Below are positions 10,101-22,300 of a stretch of 64,000 bases of DNA, in pieces (the stretch's first letter is position 1; the number at the start of each line of letters is the position of its first letter). The translations under genes and the position numbers were made by a program. The stretch comes from Antedon mediterranea (taxonomy: Eukaryota; Echinodermata; Crinoidea; Comatulida; Antedonidae): contig NC_092677.1 of NCBI RefSeq assembly GCF_964355755.1, forward strand, positions 1,617,001 to 1,681,000. The letters run 5' to 3'. The notes under the pieces were generated by a model. That model was not told the origin of the DNA, searched no databases, and was given only the letters and a program-made list of their open reading frames with translations.

Positions 10101-11693
10101 TCGCTAATTAGACGAATAGTTTAAACCCTAAAACTTTTATTATTTATTTTATTCTATGTCTTTAGGCAATGTGGCCAAGGATTACTATTTTTAAACGAAT
10201 AAGCCTAATTCTATTGACTAAAATTGTGGTATAAATTTAATTTTGAATTACAGACCTAGAAGTACCTGTTCTAAATCCAACTGATATATTCGTGAAGAAA
10301 ACGAAAATGGCAACTTTCACATGTAATTTGCCGTCTGGTATTCCAGCACCAATTAACATGACGTGGATGAAAGATTGCGACATATTAGATGTGTCTGATA
10401 CAGATAAATATCCACAGTCTAGTACGACATTTATAATTAGTAATGTAAATGAAATAGACGAAGGGATTTATAAGTGTAGAGCTGAGAATTTTGCCTACAG
10501 CGGAACGGAAGGAAAGCAGAGCAATACAGGTAAACTCTGTAAGTACAAAATGAAAGTTTCTTTAGTAGTAATAGAACGAGACAAATAAGCGAAAGAATAA
10601 ATGCGAGCGAGATAACTTGATTGGTTTTTTGTAGTATTAGAATTGAGCTAATTTTGAGCTGTAGAATTGTGAAGACCGAGCCCTGTAATATCAATGTTAA
10701 TTCCTTGTGGGCGGTGCTACACAAGTTTTTGTTTCTAAAAACAAAGAATACTCAGACTGATCTGATGTAATGAAAACCACTGAATTTTTTAGTCTATATA
10801 GTTCACTATGTCGGTCGGTCGGTTTGTCTGTCGGTCTGTCGGTTTGTCTGTCGGTCCGGTATCACTATGCGTTTTAGCACGCGACTTATGGCTGTTGGCC
10901 TTGCTTTTTCTTAGTTTTAAGCAGAGAAGATGAACATAAGCACTCAACTGGACTTCTTGTTGGAATGACGTTTGTCGGTGTGTTTATTGGATGTATGTTA
11001 AGTCTGCTTACATTCTCCGTTATCAAAAAACTAAGGCCGGCAAAGGTACATGTAAGTTGAGATTAATTTATTTTACACTTGCTAATGTCTAACCATCACA
11101 TTTATTGTATATTAATTATGTGTGAGTCGCATTTTATAACAGTGTTCATTTGTTTGTTTAAGGTATCTTTATCAAAAAATGACAACCAATCAGGGGTAAG
11201 GAAAGATCAAGTGATTGTTTGTCTATTTTAAAGTTTCAATCAGGCTTTAATATCTCTTTTTTACCGTGAAATACATCATATTTAATATCATTATTATCAT
11301 GCATATATTATATTGATTTTATATTGCTATTTTACATATGTGTATAAAATAAAACCCACGAAAGAAAACAAAAAGCGTTATGGTTAGAATCATAAACGAT
11401 GTCAGCATTTAATCACTCATTATTAGACCATCAATTTGGTAAGCAGAACTACCATTTATATACAAAAAACCTTATAAAATATTACATTATAGACCCAATG
11501 TGGAGACTGTTTAACAATCAGCGCAAAAACAATCAATATTATTTTCTTCCTCAAATTGTTATAATACATGATGTTATTTTTATTGTAGGAATACACAACT
11601 TATATTGGTGAGATGAATCAAGGTACCAGTCACACGTACGAAGAATTGCAGAAAAAGGATACAAATCAAGTATACGAGAATGTAAAAACTTAG
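7148..11693 (+). CDS. Gene A: five-Ig single-pass receptor with tyrosine tail
   Basis: Nine exons join in frame: 7148-7190, 7339-7689, 8019-8267, 8634-8885, 9533-9853, 10254-10538, 10915-11045, 11163-11195, 11589-11693. The total is 1770 bp, giving 589 aa. Order: signal peptide (MFSKNRNVCFILFN then VLFSTCTG), five Ig-type domains, a TM helix, a basic stop-transfer KKLRPAK, and a 46-residue cytoplasmic tail with YEEL and YENV. All extracellular exons are phase 1-1, and the tail exons switch to phase 0. It should sit in the plasma membrane, bind an unknown ligand and signal through phosphotyrosine; the function is inferred. Tail and micro-exon match gene B. The start is chosen because the ATG begins a good signal peptide and a phase-1 donor follows. 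A further upstream exon cannot be excluded. Confidence 0.82.
7339..7689 (+). other. Gene A Ig domain 1
   Basis: 351 bp, phase 1-1, between TATTTCAG and gtaagttc. It has the B-strand cysteine in MICNY, tryptophan in ITWSN, and YQCEV for the F strand. A third cysteine (LRC) precedes the usual D.G.Y.C site. Closest to the Ig of gene B at 16788. Confidence 0.85.
8019..8267 (+). other. Gene A Ig domain 2
   Basis: 249 bp, phase 1-1. It reads EGDPVALSCDV... and ends with DRNDQGSYTCEASN, a clear C2/I-type Ig with both cysteines. The tryptophan position is Phe (FTFKKDG). Confidence 0.88.
8634..8885 (+). other. Gene A Ig-like domain 3 lacking both cysteines
   Basis: 252 bp, phase 1-1. Length, start (APEVTPLEDIEVSRGETVVISF) and end (NASNKVAARQSTVQVTVV) fit an Ig domain in this position, and tryptophan is kept (YDWSS). 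The B-strand cysteine is Phe and the F-strand cysteine is Leu (VTLNASN), so the usual disulfide is absent. Confidence 0.75.
9533..9853 (+). other. Gene A Ig domain 4
   Basis: 321 bp, phase 1-1. It reads KNAKMTCNYTVD..LDWYKADD..GRYTLSVDNDLIITNVEVNDDGNYLCKI, a complete V/I-type Ig signature. An (AT)n run directly precedes the acceptor. Confidence 0.88.
10254..10538 (+). other. Gene A Ig domain 5
   Basis: 285 bp, phase 1-1. It reads MATFTCNLPSGIPAPINMTW...NEIDEGIYKCRAENFAYSGTEG and resembles the second Ig of gene C (40897-41199), which ends [14 protein letters not shown] chose the donor CTCT|gtaagt over an upstream ACAG|gtaaac because it keeps phase 1. Confidence 0.82.
10788..10912 (+). mobile_element. 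GGTC/TGTC-repeat MITE touching a splice acceptor
   Basis: A short copy of the family also found at 21850, 22525, 23726, 24401 and 48784. It has TATAGTTCACTATGTCGG, then (TCGG/TCTG)n, then CCGGTATCACTATGCGTTTT, then CACGCGACTTATGGCTGTTGG. It ends two to three bases before the pyrimidine tract of the TM exon acceptor (TTTTTCTTAG). Confidence 0.7.
10915..11045 (+). other. Gene A transmembrane exon
   Basis: 131 bp, phase 1 in and phase 0 out. A short stalk SREDEHKHST is followed by a helix from LLVGMTFVGV to LLTFSVI, then KKLRPAK. The basic residues after the helix fit an outside-N, inside-C orientation. Confidence 0.85.
11163..11693 (+). other. Gene A cytoplasmic tail (two exons)
   Basis: Exon 11163-11195 is a 33-bp phase 0-0 micro-exon (VSLSKNDNQSG). 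Exon 11589-11693 ends at TAG and carries YTTY, YIGE, YEEL and YENV. YEEL and YENV are eight residues apart, like an ITAM except that the last residue is Val. YEEL resembles Src-family SH2 sites and YxN resembles Grb2 SH2 sites; binding is not shown. Confidence 0.75.
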
Positions 11694-11707
11694 AGAGAGA
11701 GAGAGAA

Positions 11708-11713
11708 AATAAA
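11708..11713 (+). promoter_or_regulatory. Possible poly(A) signal of gene A
   Basis: AATAAA lies 15 bases after the stop, following a short (GA)n run. This is very close to the stop, so a later signal may be used. Confidence 0.35.
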
Positions 11714-12417
11714 TATAGTTTAATTTAAAACGAACTTACAGAACATATCCAAACAATTAGACTAAAGAAAAACCTATATTCAACAGCTTAGAAAACGGAA
11801 ATCACAATGCCATGTTAGAATGATAACTAACCAAACAACTTAGAAATAACGTATTACTCAGACATGAGTATATTTTGCAAGCAAGCAATAGTCGTAATAT
11901 ATAGAGTTACGTTACGATTCTAAAAGATGACAACATTTTTCTACACGATAATGAACTAGTCCAACCCGCCCCTCGTCACCTATGCCAAAGTAAAACTGTT
12001 GTGTTCTTTTATTGTAATAATGTAGGCTACTGTTAGACGTAAGCTTTCAATTTTAGAAATTGCTTACTGTTAGGCCAGATTATTATGTCTCATGTGCAAC
12101 TTTCCAACTCAAATTCACAATATACCAGGTAAACTCAATGCTATTGCTTTGTTATTAAAATACATGGGAATTTTGAATGTGCATTAGCTTTGTTTCGTTT
12201 CGTCATTATTTTGACAATACTGCATAATAATGAAATGATAATATAAATAATAATTCGATATTCGGTATTTTTATCAGTAATAATCTGTGACGATGCAGCT
12301 AGAAATTTTCTAAAAATATCATATAAAATAATTCTTAAATACAAATAATGTTCTTTTAAAGCAAAACAATCTTACCTTCATTTAAAGGCAAAAATCCAAT
12401 TAATATCCAATAGTAAT

Positions 12418-12800
12418 ACATCCATAGGCAAACTGGTAAAATAAAATCCAAGTAATATATCCATAGGCAAACTGTTAAAATAAAATCCAAGTAATATATC
12501 CATAGGCAAACTGGTAAAATAAAATCCAAGTAATATATCCATAGGCAAACTGGTAAAATAAAATCCAAGTAATATATCCACAGGCAAACTGGTAAAATAA
12601 AATCCAAGTAATATATCCACAGGCAAACTGGTAAAATAAAATCCAAGTAATACATCCATAGGCAAACTGGTAAAATAAAATCCAAGTAATATCCACAAGC
12701 AAACTGGTAAAATAAAATCCAAGTAATATCCACAAGCAAACTGGTTAAATAAAATCCAAGTAATATCCACAAGCAAACTGGTTAAATAAAACCCAATATA
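12418..12800. repeat. Tandem repeat, 39-bp and 36-bp units
   Basis: About ten units of the form GGCAAACTGGTAAAATAAAA followed by TCCAAGTAATATATCCAT or shorter forms. The 39-bp form dominates on the left and a 36-bp form (CCACAAGC) on the right. Related fragments continue to about 12950 and reappear at 29460-29560. Open frames on the minus strand here are repeat artefacts. Confidence 0.85.
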
Positions 12801-12802
12801 TA

Positions 12803-12835
12803 AATTCAATTCAATTTCTTTATTGCTGCAACTGG
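12803..12835 (-). mobile_element. LINE/SINE 3' tail fragment
   Basis: The reverse complement reads GCAGCAATAAAGAAATTGAA followed by TTGAATT. The same tail is at 28688-28737 on the plus strand. Confidence 0.5.
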
Positions 12836-13120
12836 CAATTTGGTAAAATACATCAAAGTATTAAAATATATCCACCGGTGAACTGGTAAGATAAATCCAA
12901 GTCGTTCACAGGCAAACTGGTAACATAAAAAGTAGAATATCCACAGGTAAAATGGTATCATATTGACTTCTTGAATCCAATGACAAATACACATACAAAT
13001 TGTGAATAAAACAGATAGGCCGCTTACTAACAAACACAACGAGTAAGTAAACTCTTGTATTTATTAGTAGAAACACTCACTGCTACAAATCAAAGTATAT
13101 ATAGTACCATCTTACTGAGC

Positions 13121-14210
13121 GGGTGTGTCACGAAACCTCAGACCACGAAAGCTCAGACCCCCTAAGACCTAAGATCACGAAAGCTAAGACCCAACACCTA
13201 AGATTACAAATATTTATCTTTCGCACCTGCCTTGTATTTTAACTCCTAACATTTATTCTGAATACCACACCTTAGAATTGGCACTTTCATGAAAAAGAAT
13301 CACATAAAAAGTAATAAATACATTTTTAAATTGATGATTTTACAGACGTTTTTCTCGCACACAAATGACTAGCCTACAGTACAGTAGGCCTACCCCATGG
13401 GCCATGTTCAATGTTTTTGTTTCTATGGAACGTCAAAAGAGCAAAAATTATATAGAGGGCTGAAAACTCTGTGGAGTCCATCTCTACAGTGTGGATGGAA
13501 CAATGTAAAATTAAAATTGTAATGATAATAGTATAATCATGCAAGTACGAAGAAATAAATACTGGCAAATAAATTTTAATTTAAAAATCATGATAAGTTT
13601 TTTTGTTTCGTTTTCTTTCTGTTTTTATACTTGTACTATTATTGTTGCTCTTTTGGCGCTCCATAGAAACAAAAACATTGAGCATGGGGAGCTCGAGGAG
13701 TTACATTGTCATTACAGTATACAAAGAAACACATCTGTAAAATCATCAATTTAAAGGATTTATTTATTTGTTATTATGTGTTTCTCCTTCTGAAAGTACT
13801 TATAAGTCCTAATTTTAAAGTGTGGTGTTCAGGATAAAGTTAGTCAACAAATTTGGAGTCAAAATACAAGAAAAGCAGGTGCGTAAGAAAAACATCCTCT
13901 GAAGCAACACAATGGAGTAAATATATACCAACAAACAACCCGTCAAGTTTGTTTGTTGTAAAGAAAAAATATACATTTACTCAACGGGCGAAAATAATGT
14001 GAGTTTATCTATGTTTTTCGGTAGTATTAAATTATATTTATGGTAATAAATGAAACCTACTGTGTTTAAAATTATGTATGGATAAACAAGTATTGTTTTT
14101 AAGCTGTAGTATATCTTAGTATTTGTAATCTTAGGTGTTGGGTCTTAGCTTTCGTGATCTTAGGTCTTAGGGGGTCTGAGCTTTCGTGGTCTGAGCTTTC
14201 GTGACACCCC
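13121..14210. mobile_element. Foldback element with 9-bp target duplication (MULE-like)
   Basis: The left end starts GGGTGTGTCACGAAACCTC. The reverse complement of the right end starts GGGGTGTCACGAAAGCTC, and the arms match for about 85 bp through CTAAGACCTAAGATCACGAAAG. Inner segments are also inverted (13220-13420 against 13680-13890), so most of the 1,090 bp could fold. The flanks are TTACTGAGC at 13112-13120 and 14211-14219. No transposase frame is seen, so it is non-autonomous. A Mutator-like origin is inferred from the long arms and the 9-bp duplication. Confidence 0.85.
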
Positions 14211-14617
14211 TTACTGAGCATCAACTTGAATCGAAGTACTGTACCAGGAAAAGGAAAGCCAAGCCTTTGTGGTAGACATCTGTTTATGCAAAATGAACAA
14301 CGCAGTTCGAATACCATAAAGTGTGTTAACCTTAGAAACACTGGATTCTCGGTACTGTATATAAACGTAGATGTGCAATGATCGTTTTCCAGTCTGTCTG
14401 CGGCCTCTTGCGGAAGATCGAAAATTGTAGAGAAATCATTGTACACATAGGATGGTCCACCATGATGAGGAAGGCATCGCCAAGACTCTCAACAATAATT
14501 TAAAAAAAAAACCTTTCTGGCCTTGTATCTAAAATTCATAAACACCCTAGACCCCAACTAGACATTAACTTATTATTTTAAGGGTATTGTATCTTAAAAT
14601 AGTAAACTACACTTTAA

Positions 14618-14915
14618 TAGTGGTTGGCGGTAGTGTAGATTTGCAGTTAAGTGTCCCTTTAATTGGGGTGTCATTTTAATAGTGGTTGGCTGTAGTATAG
14701 ATTTGCAAGATAGTGTTCCTTTAATAGGGATGTCCCTTTAATAGTGGTTGGCTGTAGTATAGATTTGCAGGATATTGTCCCTTTAATAGTGTGGTTGGCT
14801 GTTGTGTAGATTTGCAGTTAAGTGTTCCTTTAATTGGAGTGTCCCTTTAATAGTGGTTGGCCGTAGTATAGATTTGCAAGATAGTGTCCCTTTAATAAGG
14901 GTGTTCCAAAGGAGG
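14618..14915. repeat. Tandem repeat of about 58 bp, five copies
   Basis: The units contain TAGTGGTTGGCTGTAGTATA, then GATTTGCAAGATAGTG, then TCCCTTTAATAGGG. Copies differ by several bases. No coding sense was seen. Confidence 0.8.
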
Positions 14916-15277
14916 GTCTACTGCACCAGTGTTCTTATATTGGTTATACATTGTTTCTCAATTCAAGAAAATTACATTTATAAATAAACCCGGAAAGACA
15001 TTTTAGATAGCACGCGATACCTAATAAGAACTATTTTATATGTTTTACGGTTATTTTTGGTTTAGTTGTTATAATTGGCATAAAGTGTCTTTTGTAAATG
15101 TGTCAAAGAAAGCAATACGCATGATATCTTGTGAAAACAACAACAAAAACGTATATGTTTGCTTATCAGTGATTTCACAACAGTGTAATGGGGGACAAAC
15201 TTGAAATATAACAGTAAAGTTGGTGTTTATTATTTCATTTTATGGATATTATATAAAAATGTCAAAGCTACCATATT

Positions 15278-15352
15278 TTGCAAGAATAGTTTTGCATTGT
15301 CTTCTTTTTTCAGATTTAAAAAAAGACAAGGCAAGACTATCCTTGCAAAATA
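15278..15352. repeat. Long imperfect hairpin
   Basis: Left arm TATTTTGCAAGAATAGTTTT plus GCATTGTCTT; the right arm is its near-perfect reverse complement (about 27 of 30 bases), with a loop of about 19 bases. It could be a MITE remnant or a hairpin RNA; nothing shows transcription. Confidence 0.5.
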
Positions 15353-15606
15353 ATGCTTTTTCACTGAAAAATCCTTAATAAGTAAACATATATTACTACA
15401 CAAGTATATGTGTATATATACAAGGTGGTGAAAACAAGGGAAGTATTCAAGATTGCTTTCTTATATTTTGTAGACTATGGAGTCCGGAACACATTAACTC
15501 AAATAGTACCACAAATGTCTTACAAGAGGCACTCAAAACAGACATTATAGCAAGGCAATCTAAGTTGTTAGATTGCCGGATTGCCTTGACCATTGTAGCT
15601 TGGTTT

Positions 15607-15850
15607 CAATTCAATTCAATTCACATTTATTTACTCATCGTTTATAAATACAGTTTCATAGCATAAATGATGGCAAGGATCCTGCATAGAGAAGTTTACA
15701 CTTCTGTTTTCGCAGGACCCTTTTACATAAAAAACATAAAACAATAAACACAACAATAGATACAAAATTAAAAAAAAAACATTTCCTATATACATTTTAG
15801 AGTTGTTCATCATCAAAAAGCGATACTGTTTTTCTAACATGATTATTTAT
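15607..15850 (-). mobile_element. LINE 3' end fragment
   Basis: The plus strand begins TTCAATTCAATTCAATTCAC followed by TTTATTTA, the reverse complement of the (GAATT)n tails of other elements here. Only untranslated-looking sequence follows. Confidence 0.5.
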
Positions 15851-16309
15851 ACATTTTGTCTTAAAAAAGAAGATATTCAGTTTATTACTTCCAGTACATG
15901 TGGATTCTTTCTATATATATTATAACAAAAGTATGAATACATATAATATAAAAGAGGCTATGTGTGTATACTCGCACACACCAACACAAATGCATAATAT
16001 ATGCATCTATATTTTATGAGTGAAGCATTTTAAGTTCTGTAATTCGATAAAATGTCTCTTTTTACATATTTTTTTAGTATTTTATAATTTTTGTTAACAA
16101 TATCTAAGTGAGTTTATAATCGATGTGTACAGTGGATATATTTTTGTCTTACAAATCATATCAGGAATGAACTTGTGCAGCTGAGCGCGTTTTAACAAAC
16201 ACATTGTTGACTATGGATCTACTTTAACAATAAACCTAACTAGTTACTATATTGAAAGGGATGTGTGTGTAAGAAATTGACGTATGACAACTAGGCCTCC
16301 AGTTAGGAA

Positions 16310-16358
16310 ATGTTTCCAGAAAACAAAGATATCTATTTGGTTACCTTCCTCATTCAAG
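16310..16358 (+). other. Gene B signal-peptide exon
   Basis: 49 bp, ATG to CATTCAAG|gtaagt, phase 1, like gene A. With the first residues of the next exon it forms a hydrophobic core YLVTFLIQVLFCIC. Confidence 0.6.
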
Positions 16359-19300
16359 GTAAGTACACAGTGACCAACTATACTACAACAGCACAACACC
16401 TTGGTTAGCTGTACCACTATTCTTTGTTTGATTAATAAATGGGGTAGATTTTTGGAAACCGAGCATTTACTGTATATTGACACTAGTACTACCGATTACA
16501 CATCACCTATTGGTCTATAGGGCTAAATCTTTCACGGAATGTTCACTATTTTTCGTACAATGTTATGCAAGACCTGCTATCAGAATCCTCAAATAGCTGA
16601 TTATATTCCACAAGTGTTTTTCTGCCATATTTTTAAATTGTGTTTTTATAAAATATATTCTTTAGAATTTTCTTTTTTTCTTGCTCTCCTAAGTTTCCTG
16701 CATATTAAAGTGTTCATCTTTGTGAAACGCTTTTGTATAGACGATACATTTTTTTAATAATAAAATTATATACATTTTTTAATTTAGTTTTATTCTGCAT
16801 TTGTTATGGAGTGTCTGTAAATATCAACAACTTAGATGATGTACACGAAGGCTCTGACACAAGAATGACATGTGCATATACAAGAGATAGTAGTACTAGT
16901 TCAAGTGACCCTATTGTGACATGGAATAAAATAATAAATGGAATAGCAGATAAAATATCAGCAACTCAAAGTGGATCTACAATCATAGAACCTTCGTACC
17001 AAGATAGATTTGGCGTTGATAGAGATGATGATAGAATTCTTGTGATTACTAACACGCTGCGAATTGACAGTGGCACATATCAATGTGAAGTTGTTATATT
17101 TGATGACCCACCAGTGGATGATGATACTGTGACATTAAATGTGATATGTACGTATACGGTTAAATTCAAATATTTGTATATAGATAGAGAGCTTGATTCT
17201 TCTTCTGTTATTACGTTATTATATACTTCATTATATAGTCATTGGTATATTTTTTAATTGTTTATAATACAGTTTTAAAATATTTTTGGAATGGAAAAAC
17301 ATTGTTTAGGCCTATCGCTAGACCGGTACCCAATATATTTCCTGTATTATTTCAGTGCAGAATGACTGTATAAATCACGCTTGTTCTAATGGAGGTTTTT
17401 GTACCCAGTCTTCTAGTTCTATAGGATACACGTGTTCCTGTCCAATGTGTTTCTTTGGACAATTGTGTGAAACTCGTGAGTTTTTTTATTTTCTATTATT
17501 GGAAAGTACTGTACATTACAAGCCAAATTATTCCTTTAAATCTTTTTAATTAAATAATTAAGAAAGTATATCAAATCTAGAAATGATCTTGGCGGGGTAG
17601 GTTATCCGCACAAGCGCGGTTTACACGTTGTACGTTAGAATATTCGCCCACAAATTGATAATGCTGAAATAAATATTATCTTTTTGTTTGCATAATTTCT
17701 ATTTTTGTGCCATATGATCCATATCCAGTACATATTTTATAACTACATACAGTGTAGCATAGAGGAAATTACCGGACCTACCTACATAGATGAAATTACC
17801 AGTTTTGTCTGCAAAAGTCGGTCCGGGAGGCGATTTTTTTTTTCGTACATAAGTTGGGGACCCCCCTCATGAAACGTCACAAAATAAACATGAATAATTC
17901 ATCAGTTAAATTTGTTGTTCCGTGTGCACCCAAGCGTATAGGAACAAGAAGCGATTACACAACTGCGATACGATACTTTCTAGGCCTAGGATTCTAAGTC
18001 AATTCACGCGATTGCCTTCGCGCACTCTTCTTCACACAAAATGTGTCGAGTCGAGGCTAATCGACAGCTAGGCAAGACATTAAACTAAGTAGTAATTCAT
18101 TGGACATAGCCCAAAGAAAGCTTAGACCCACAAGAATAAAGAATGTGTATAATTTGTGTACTGTATTTTTTTTAATTCTGCTATTTTATTATCAAACAAT
18201 GCATGTACTCAAAGGAACTTTAAAAATGCGCGTATATGAACACATGAGATGGGAAGATTAGACCCACGAGAATAAAAAATGTATTTTTGTGTAATGTTTA
18301 TTGTTTAATTTTGCTGACTTATTACTCGGATTGTGTCATACCTATAACACACACACACACACGCTCTACTAGAATAGACATATGTTTAGAGACTAATAAT
18401 TAGGCCTAGGCCTAATAGTATTAATAGAAACTATAATTTTAACACGTAATTCTTTAGTAATAAATTATATTAAAAACACTATCATAAACTAAAGGCTGAT
18501 TATTTAGACAATCCACACAAAACGCCGCTATTCTTCTATGAAATCGCTCGCCGCAACAACAGCGCGGAGATAGGCCTAGAATCGTACCGCACTTGTGTAA
18601 TCACTTCTTGTTGCTATACGCTTGGGTGCACACGGAACAAGAACATTTAACTGATGAATTATTCATGTTTATTTTGTGACGTTTCATGAGGGGGTCCCCA
18701 ACTTATGTACGAAAAAAAAAATCGCGTCCGGGAGACCATTTAATGGCTTCAAAATCGGTCCGGCCGAACACATTTTTGCCGCAAAAAGCTGGTCCGGCCT
18801 GGATAAAATCGGTCCAGGCAGTAGGACATTTTGGCTACCAAAAGTGGTACCGTCTTAAAAATATATGGTGCTATAATGTATATATCATTCAAAAAAGGCC
18901 ATAGGCCAGAGATGTCAGGGTAATGTATACCAGGAGGAATTTTATAAAAAATGATATTAGTAAAAATGTTATTACATATTAATCGTCTAATAGTTGCAGA
19001 TACGTTTCAATTCCGTTCAATTTAATGTTGATGCTTTTAACCTCATCTTCCAGTAAGGAATAGTTAGTGTTAAACTGCTTCAGTTCAGTGTTGTGTGTGA
19101 CACAGTCATTTTGAAATGTGGCTGTTACCATGGTTACGGATGTCGTAAAAATGTGTTATCTAACATTTTGGTAACAACAGCAGCAACAGCAACAACAATA
19201 ACAACAACAATAACAATAACAATAATCTATATATAAATTTACGTAAGGGCAAAATTCGGTAAATCGCGCCTTACTTTTAGAATTTTTACTCGATGGTATA

Positions 19301-22300
19301 TAAAGTTGGTTCGTACTTTCGGTACTGGTTTTAACCACCTGATGTAACCCTGTTTACTAATTAAATTAAGTTAGATAATTAGTTATTGACGATTAAAACG
19401 AATTTAGGTTCAACGATTTGCCCCAAATAGGGGTGTTTTCCGATCGTGGTACACTGTCTAATGGATGTCAATCTTGAAAAATACCCGCCACAAAAATTTG
19501 AGGAGGCTTCGCATTTTCCTATCTCCTCCTACGATAATTGTTTTTAATAGCTGAAAACCGGTTGAACAGCTCGAGTACAGTATCATGATGTTGAAGACAG
19601 GCCGATTTTCTTAAAAAAATACTATTTTGATAGATTTAATATACGTTTATACAAATGTATTGATTTGCGATGAATGGAACATTCCAATCTCTGTGTCGTT
19701 CCACAAGTCTCTATTCCCTCAGGCGTCGTAAAGGAAAGTACTGTATACTCATAACAGAAATTCGATCCATTTTTTTTTCAATCTGTGCTGCAGAGGTTGG
19801 ATATAATTTTTTATAAACGGATAATGAGCTGGTGCTAGCGTTTTCAGTCGCCGTATGTTATGTACAAATCTTTATTATTGCAGTTAAACCACCCATATCA
19901 TCACCCTTCCCTCACTGGCATGAGTAGCGTTAAAAGCCATAGTAGAGCCTGATAGGCCTACGGTGCATCATATGCCCTAAACGCAAAACAACTTTGGTGG
20001 GTAGGGTAGGAACCAACTTAAGTATGAATTGGCTCTAAGAAACAATTGAAAACCATTACCACTACTAATTAAGTTGAGTTAGATAATTTAATATTTATTG
20101 ACGATTAAATCGAATTTATGATTTTCCCCCGAATAGAGGTGGTTTTCACAAATTGTTTTACATTATATAAACATACACGTCGTAGTTATGTATCGTTACA
20201 TGTACTGCTATTTCAATCTACTAGGACGGTGATACTGATAGTTTCAACAAAGTATTACATCGCAATGTTTTACTGTGTTTAGTGGTATATTATTTGTAAA
20301 ACATGAAAACAATTAATATTTTGTTACTAAATGTATAAAGAATATATTTAAAAATTGTTCCTCTTTGCACCCATCCTCTTCCCCATCCCTCAACCCTAAT
20401 GTTACATACAAAACACAAATTAAGTTTGTTTAAATTTGACTTAAACAATTGGTCTCATTTTGTGACAAGTTTCTCTTTCGGAAGTAATTCCCATGGTGCT
20501 AATTTTAGTTGAGTACATAAATCAGTGTCTGTTTATTCGTTTCTGTAAACGACATGTATTATTGTACGTACAGTTGAAATCGTCAGTTTTTTAACGCTGA
20601 AATTATTATGTATTCGAGAACCATCTGTGGGCACGACCTAGATGGTACGCGAGCGAAGCGAGCGTACCATCTAGTAATAACAATAATATTAATAATAAGT
20701 GGAAACAAAACTGCATTAGCGCCTAAATGAGTTACTCCAACAACCTTTGCCAGAATCAAGCTCGGCTTGTGACCATTCTCTTGTGGTTCTTGATCTTGTA
20801 AAATATTACAGCCTGTACATCATGCTATACTGGACAGTAAATGTCTTTGTACTGTGATTTGAAGGTGCTATTGTAAGTTTTTAATGTCTTTTATGAATGT
20901 TTTTAATCATTTGCTAAAAAATCAGGACCATTTATCCTGTCCAAATAATGTTATAAATAAATTAAATATGTTTTAAATAAATTAAATGAATAAATAAATG
21001 CATGGTAAGCTCTAATGTGTGTCTGCTTGTTTTTTTTCCATATCCCAGTTCAAATTACAGTGTATTAAAACATGCAATTTGAACATTCATTTATTATTAT
21101 CAGTACTGAATGCATGCTCCAACAATGCTTGTCAGAATGGAGGTGGTTGTGTCCAGGTTTCTGGTTCGTGCACAGCATACACGTGTACCTGTCCAGACTG
21201 TTATACTGGACAATTCTGTGAGACTCGTAAGTTCTATGTTTTCCTGTTTGTTTTTATTTACAATTCAAATACAAATTTGATTCATGTATTTTACAGTAAA
21301 AAGCATGTTTGTTACTCAAATAAATTTATTTATTATTATTATTATCAGTATTGAATGCATGCTCCAACCATGCTTGTCAGAATGGAGGTGGTTGTGTCCA
21401 GGTTTCTGGTTCCTGTACAGCATACACATGTGCCTGTCCATCATGTTTTACTGGAACATTCTGTGAAACTGGTAAGTTCTATGTTTTTTCTGCTTGTCTT
21501 TATCAGAATTCAAATATGTATTTTACAGTCTATAGTTTTCTGAAACTGTAATTTTTTCTTTTGTATAATATTCACTACCAGCGTCTGATGCTTGGGACGC
21601 AAGTTCTATGTTTGTCTGCTTGTCAGCCCGTGCCGACTGAATCTTCCCTATAATATTCCAGTATAAATGTAACTAGAATGCATTCATTTTTTATTATCAG
21701 GAAATGCTTGCACTGGCAACATTTGTCAGAATGGAGCTGCTTGTTTCCCGGTTTCAGGTTCGTGCACAGCATACACATGTACCTGTCCAGACTGTTATAC
21801 TGGACAATTCTGTGAGACTTGTAAGTTCTATGTTTTTCTGTTTGTTTTCAGTCGCGTGGAAGCGACTCTATAGTTCACTATGTCGGTCGGTTGGTCGGTC
21901 TGTCTGTCTGTCGGTCTGTCTGTCGGTCTGTCTGTCTGTCTGTTGGTCCGGTATCACTATGCGTTTTATCGCTTTCTGACCTTATCTTGATATCAGTTTA
22001 ATCTAGCTAAGTCAATTGTTCACAGAATATTCCTTATGGCCAGGAATCGATGTGGTTATGTTTTCACGGTGCGCAATAAAAAATTACGTGGTCTGCGCAC
22101 GATTTAACGAAATCACGTTTCTAATCATATCTTCACAACCATGAATCACAATTAAATAAAATTTGGTACTCATAAATTTCAGGGCATAAATCATCATATG
22201 GCAATACAATTACGTGCGTAGCGTATGTAACGCATGCGTACGCGCGCTTAAAATTTTCAAAATTTATTTTCGATGAAATAAGAGTACGTTTCAGGCAATT

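Noticed and set aside
12356-12809. Three overlapping minus-strand frames of 86-143 codons with GFY or ILF repeats
   Set aside because: They follow the 39/36-bp tandem repeat in all frames; there is no gene-like signal.
14099-14446. Minus-strand frame of 115 codons
   Set aside because: It runs through the right arm of the foldback element (ESSDHESSDPL comes from its terminal repeat).
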